From positions 1 through 49,153 of the forward strand of contig CAUWDA010000017.1 of assembly GCA_963557075.1 (NCBI GenBank): a DNA stretch of 49,153 nt. The letters run 5' to 3'. Source of the stretch: Flavonifractor sp963557075 (GTDB lineage Bacteria > Bacillota > Clostridia > Oscillospirales > Oscillospiraceae). The translations under genes and the position numbers were made by a program. This document shows positions 46,051 to 49,153 of this stretch, piece after piece. Below the pieces are notes generated by a model. The model made no database searches and was not told the DNA's origin. It was given only the letters and a program-made list of their open reading frames with translations. The first letter of the stretch is position 1. Each line of letters begins with the position of its first letter.

Positions 46051-48644
46051 GTTTTCAGCAGCGCCTCCTCCAGGGAACAGACATAGGTCAGTGTTCCGTC
46101 GTCATACCGGTACACATCCGTTCCGTTTTCCCGCCCGGCGCCAGCTTCCACCATATTGTTGTACTCCCGTTGGATATTGGCAAGACCTCCGGTATAGTCG
46201 GCCAGCTCCACGCCCAGCGCCTGCTTCACATCCAGTCTTTGGACCTGCCCGTCATAGTAGTCGTATACGATCAAATTGCGCTCTTCCGCCGATCGGGCCA
46301 ACGCCTCGTAGATCCCGTCCTCATCCAGGTCGTGGAGCTCCACATCCATATTCTCCCTTGCGGCTGTCAGGTAGAGATAGAGCTGCGGGTCCTCCACGAT
46401 GGCCGATTCGTTGACCGTATCTCCCACATGGCGCAGCAGCACTGTATTGGGCTGGGACCGGATGGCGTAGAAGCTGATGCGGCAGTCCCCCGGACCGTCC
46501 AGATACAGGCACAGCCCGCCGTCGGCGTCCATATAAGACTCCGGGTCCCCGATGGGCTCCAGCTTATCCGCCGCCGCCCGGATCGCCTCAGTCTCAGCAC
46601 CGTTGCGGACCATCCCCGTCTCCCGGTCGCCTTCCACCCGCACCAGTGTGCTGTTCCCCTCGTCCACATTCTCCAGAACAGACTTCATGGCCAAAGCGGG
46701 CTCCGCCGGGGTGATCCGGCTGTCCAGAGCAAAGCTCTCCGCCATCAGCTGGAGCACCTGCGGCTCAATCGCGATATGGGGATAGTCGGTGATGGCGGCA
46801 TCCTGCCACTGGATGGTGATCTTCCAGCAGCCCTCCAGCCCCTCCACATAGTAATAGCGGTAGTTCCAGCCGTCCGCGGTATGGGTCTCAAAGACCCGTC
46901 TGCTGCTTCCGAAGGGCGTCATACCGGCGGTATCCCCCGCCAGATAGTCGGCCAGGTTGGTCTTGGTATAGTCCACCGTGATGGCGGAGCCGGTATTGTA
47001 CTGGGACACCCATACGCTGTGGATCGGGTCCGCCGACCACTGTGTCCAAGACATCACGGGGATATAGAGGTGCCACCCCTCGTACCAGCCGTCCCCATCG
47101 TACCGGTGGACCGGGTAGTTACTGGGCTTGGAGTCCTCCGACGGATAGGCGATCCGTTCGATCCAGTCCTCCACATAGAGCGGCATATCCAGGCCCCGGT
47201 CGGTCACATACCAGTCGTAGACGGCCTCCTCATAGCTGTTGTGGCAACCCAGAAAATCGCCATTGTCGTTGACCAACTCATCATAGAGGATATCGTAGCT
47301 GCCGTCCGGATAGCGCAGGGCGACGATGTTGTGTCCTCCCTGACCCTCCAGGTCGAACCAGCCGTTCTCCTCGTACATCCCGCCCACCAGGCTCACCTCT
47401 TCGGCGGGCACATCCAGCTGCACCCGGTAGTTGAAGGTCCAGGCCTCCAGGGTGCCCTCGGGGGCCAATCCCTCCACTTCACCCATCTTGTCCAGCCAGG
47501 CCACCTTGGTGCCGGTGACCTGAGCGGTGGCCTCCTCACCGGAAGCGGTATAGTAGGTCACCAATTTGACCTGCTCCATATTCTGCCGGACAAACTCCTC
47601 CACACCGGCATACCGCCCGCTGCTGCCGGTGGGCGTCTGGCCGCTCTGTCCGGTGGGCGTCTCGCCGCTCTGCCCGGCGGGGTTGGCGGCGCAGGCGGCA
47701 ATGACCGCCACGCAGGCGATGCAAGCCACGGCGGACAGCCACACCCGGGGCCGCTTCCACCGCAGCAGGTTGCGGATGCGCCCCCTGGGGTCCCCCTCTC
47801 CGAAGGCCAGGGGGGTGCCCGCGATGGTGAGACGCCCGGTGGCCAGGGTGAGCAGAGAGGCGGAGTAGTCCGCCCTCACGTTCTCCCCCAGCTCTTTTAC
47901 CACCGCCTCGTCGCACCGCATCTCCATGTCCCTGCCCGCCAGAAGGAAGGCCGCCCACACCAGGGGGTTGAACCAGTGGAGACACAGGGCGGCGAAGGCC
48001 ACCACCTTCACCACATGGTCCAGGTGGCGGATGTGGTACTGCTCATGGCGGATGATGTAGCCCATCTCCCCCTCGGTCAGGGTGGAGGGCAGGTAAATTT
48101 TAGGCCGTACCAGCCCCAGCACAAAGGGGGTGGTGATATGGTCGGCCAGGTAGATGTTGTCTCTCAGCCGCAGGCTGCCCACCAGTCTGCGGCGCAGACG
48201 GAGCAGGGTAAACATGCTGTACCCCGCCAGTCCCGCCGCCCCCGCCAGCCACACCCAGGCGGCCACGGCAGACCAGTCCACCGGCCTTTTCGGCACCACC
48301 GGCGCCGCCGGGGCGGGATCGGGGACGTCAGGTTCCGGCGGCAGAGGTCTCGTCTGGGGCTCCGCATCCACCGGCGGCCGGGGCTGGACGTAGGTGACGG
48401 TGCTTATCACCGGGCTGGCCTGCCTGGCAGGGGCGTCCAGGGCCCCCAGCAGGGAGAAGCCGGCGGGCAGGGACACCGGGCACAGCAGCCGGAAAAGCAC
48501 CACCGCCCACAGGGCGTAGGAAAAGACTTTCGGGGCCCGTTTCAGAAGCAGACGGACCGCCATCACGCACAGGATCACAATGCCCGCGGTGAGACTCATG
48601 TTGAAAAGGGCCGGAAAAAGCGTCTGAGACAAAAATGCCGTCAT
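46047..48644 (-). CDS. M56 (BlaR1-like) membrane metallopeptidase with large extracellular region
   Basis: An 865-residue protein. N-terminal helices (about 10-60 and 127-148) flank a Pro-rich loop (about 87-118). The peptidase domain has HEQYH at 200-204 and Glu241 in RDMEMRCDE as zinc ligands. A helix at about 301-319 ends in AACAANP, followed by a GQSG-TPTG repeat linker and about 520 residues that should face outside. That region does not show an obvious penicillin-binding SxxK domain, so the signal sensed is unknown. It lies 7 nt after blaI and is coupled to a small gene. The ATG at 48644 follows AGGGGG. Confidence 0.88.
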   Translation of the reverse strand: MTAFLSQTLFPALFNMSLTAGIVILCVMAVRLLLKRAPKVFSYALWAVVLFRLLCPVSLPAGFSLLGALDAPARQASPVISTVTYVQPRPPVDAEPQTRPLPPEPDVPDPAPAAPVVPKRPVDWSAVAAWVWLAGAAGLAGYSMFTLLRLRRRLVGSLRLRDNIYLADHITTPFVLGLVRPKIYLPSTLTEGEMGYIIRHEQYHIRHLDHVVKVVAFAALCLHWFNPLVWAAFLLAGRDMEMRCDEAVVKELGENVRADYSASLLTLATGRLTIAGTPLAFGEGDPRGRIRNLLRWKRPRVWLSAVACIACVAVIAACAANPAGQSGETPTGQSGQTPTGSSGRYAGVEEFVRQNMEQVKLVTYYTASGEEATAQVTGTKVAWLDKMGEVEGLAPEGTLEAWTFNYRVQLDVPAEEVSLVGGMYEENGWFDLEGQGGHNIVALRYPDGSYDILYDELVNDNGDFLGCHNSYEEAVYDWYVTDRGLDMPLYVEDWIERIAYPSEDSKPSNYPVHRYDGDGWYEGWHLYIPVMSWTQWSADPIHSVWVSQYNTGSAITVDYTKTNLADYLAGDTAGMTPFGSSRRVFETHTADGWNYRYYYVEGLEGCWKITIQWQDAAITDYPHIAIEPQVLQLMAESFALDSRITPAEPALAMKSVLENVDEGNSTLVRVEGDRETGMVRNGAETEAIRAAADKLEPIGDPESYMDADGGLCLYLDGPGDCRISFYAIRSQPNTVLLRHVGDTVNESAIVEDPQLYLYLTAARENMDVELHDLDEDGIYEALARSAEERNLIVYDYYDGQVQRLDVKQALGVELADYTGGLANIQREYNNMVEAGAGRENGTDVYRYDDGTLTYVCSLEEALLKT

Positions 48645-48651
48645 AGCCGGG

Positions 48652-49011
48652 TCACCCCCTGTTCTCTTCAATCAGCTGCTGTAACTGCTCAATTTCCTCC
48701 TGGGACAGTTTTTTTCGCCGGGTAAAGGCGGTCAGAAAGGCGGGCAGGGACCCGGAGAAGCTCTCCTCCACAAATGCCTCGCTCTGGCGGGCGTAAAGCT
48801 CCTCCCTGGATACCAGGGAGCTTACCACCCCGTCCTGATTCTGAAAAATACCCCGCTGGCACAGCCGCTTGAGCACCGTATAGGTGGTGGACTTCTTCCA
48901 GCCCAGAACCTCCTCCGCCTGGCGCACCAGCTGGGTGGAGCTCATGGGCTCCCCCTGCCAGATGAGATCGGCAAACCGGGACTCCACCGCACCCAGCTTC
49001 CAGTCGCTCAT
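48652..49011 (-). CDS. BlaI/MecI/CopY family repressor
   Basis: A 119-residue winged-helix protein: LGAVESRFADLIWQGEPMSS and GWKKSTTYTVLKRLCQRGIF are the DNA-binding elements, and the C-terminal helices RRKKLSQEEIEQLQQLIEEN the dimerisation part. In known pairs the membrane M56 protease inactivates the repressor when triggered. It is upstream of the M56 gene in one operon. AAGGAGG precedes the ATG. Confidence 0.94.
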   Translation of the reverse strand: MSDWKLGAVESRFADLIWQGEPMSSTQLVRQAEEVLGWKKSTTYTVLKRLCQRGIFQNQDGVVSSLVSREELYARQSEAFVEESFSGSLPAFLTAFTRRKKLSQEEIEQLQQLIEENRG

Positions 49012-49049
49012 GGTACTTCCTCCTTTGGTCTACTACTTGTCGTCCTCGT

Positions 49050-49082
49050 CTGTAGTCTACAGCTTATAGACCTCTTTGTCAA
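49050..49082 (-). promoter_or_regulatory. Promoter and operator of the blaI-M56 operon
   Basis: Minus-strand TTGACA (49077-49082), 17-nt spacer, TAGACT (49054-49059). CTGTAG-A-CTACAG, a perfect 6-bp palindrome (49050-49062), covers the -10 box. BlaI-type operators contain TACA/TGTA half sites, so this is the likely autorepression site. Confidence 0.75.
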
Positions 49083-49153
49083 TGACGATTTGGTTACAAA
49101 AAGGGCCTGTTGCAAAATGCGCAAACCGTACAAAAGGCCTGTCATTCCGAGAA
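49083..49153. other. Intergenic sequence at the right edge
   Basis: Short and cut by the window edge. On the minus strand GGCCT and AGGCC flank an imperfect inner stem TTTGC/GCAA followed by CTTTTT, which could be the terminator of a minus-strand gene beyond the edge. Nothing else can be supported. Confidence 0.3.

Noticed and set aside
49092..49134. Possible insertion sequence end (GGGCCTGTTGCAAAATGC)
   Set aside because: The match to known IS ends is only a vague resemblance and the window stops here; a terminator hairpin explains the same bases.
1..49153. tRNA, rRNA genes and CRISPR arrays
   Set aside because: No cloverleaf-like segment ending in CCA, no rRNA-like stretch and no regularly spaced repeats were noticed in the gaps; small tRNA-like sequences could still be missed by eye.

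Overview
The window is a stretch of chromosome from a GC-rich, spore-forming Clostridia bacterium. It most resembles the gut Oscillospiraceae (Flavonifractor/Lawsonibacter/Pseudoflavonifractor type). That placement is inferred from the high GC coding regions, AGGAGG-type ribosome binding sites, the S10-spc-alpha gene order with a KOW-domain gene between map and infA, the sporulation gene pair dpaA-dpaB, and selenium-utilisation genes. No sequence search could be run. No rRNA, tRNA or CRISPR array was found.

Layout. 1-5.7 kb: a truncated SsnA-like aminohydrolase (minus) behind a riboswitch-like leader, a divergent YheO-type regulator, an NCS2 purine permease, a LysO-type exporter and a CYTH protein. 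5.7-7.2 kb: a CNNM/CorC-type membrane protein behind a leader resembling an M-box (Mg2+) RNA. 7.3-23.8 kb: one long minus-strand superoperon with the S10, spc and alpha ribosomal clusters plus secY, adk, map, infA and rpoA, from a strong promoter near 23.8 kb to a terminator at 7.26 kb. It is broken by a 372-nt structured gap between rpsN and rpsH that carries its own candidate promoter. 24-32.7 kb: a minus-strand aromatic amino acid operon, aroF-aroB-aroA-aroC-pheA-aroK-aroQ-(exporter-aroE). It is preceded by a leader peptide rich in Phe, Tyr and Trp and an intrinsic terminator, and interrupted after aroC by a small element flanked by a duplicated aroC 3' end. 32.8-40 kb: two MATE exporters, dipicolinate synthase dpaA-dpaB, isocitrate dehydrogenase, asnA and a DUF3842 gene. 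40-45.1 kb: a PRK06851-like ATPase and a selenium island with a LysR regulator, selD, yedE, a TusA-like yedF and a DUF3343 gene. 45.2-49 kb: uridine kinase and a BlaI/M56 (BlaR-like) sensor pair with a tiny coupled gene.

How the parts connect. selD has an in-frame UGA at codon 17, the position of the catalytic Cys/Sec, followed by a bacterial SECIS-like hairpin. SelD is therefore probably itself a selenoprotein, and the open frame that starts downstream at 42463 is only part of the gene. YedE and the split YedF proteins fit selenium uptake or delivery. SsnA and purine permeases are commonly found with selenium-dependent molybdenum hydroxylases of purine breakdown, so the left end may depend on the selenium island functionally. 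The aro operon contains the full common pathway from DAHP synthase to chorismate plus the prephenate branch to phenylpyruvate, and ends in an in-frame fusion of a membrane exporter domain to shikimate dehydrogenase.

The strongest leads are the leader of the ssnA-like gene with mutually exclusive terminator and antiterminator, the aromatic leader-peptide attenuator, the exporter-AroE fusion, the aroC tail duplication around a structured element, and the Sec-containing SelD.
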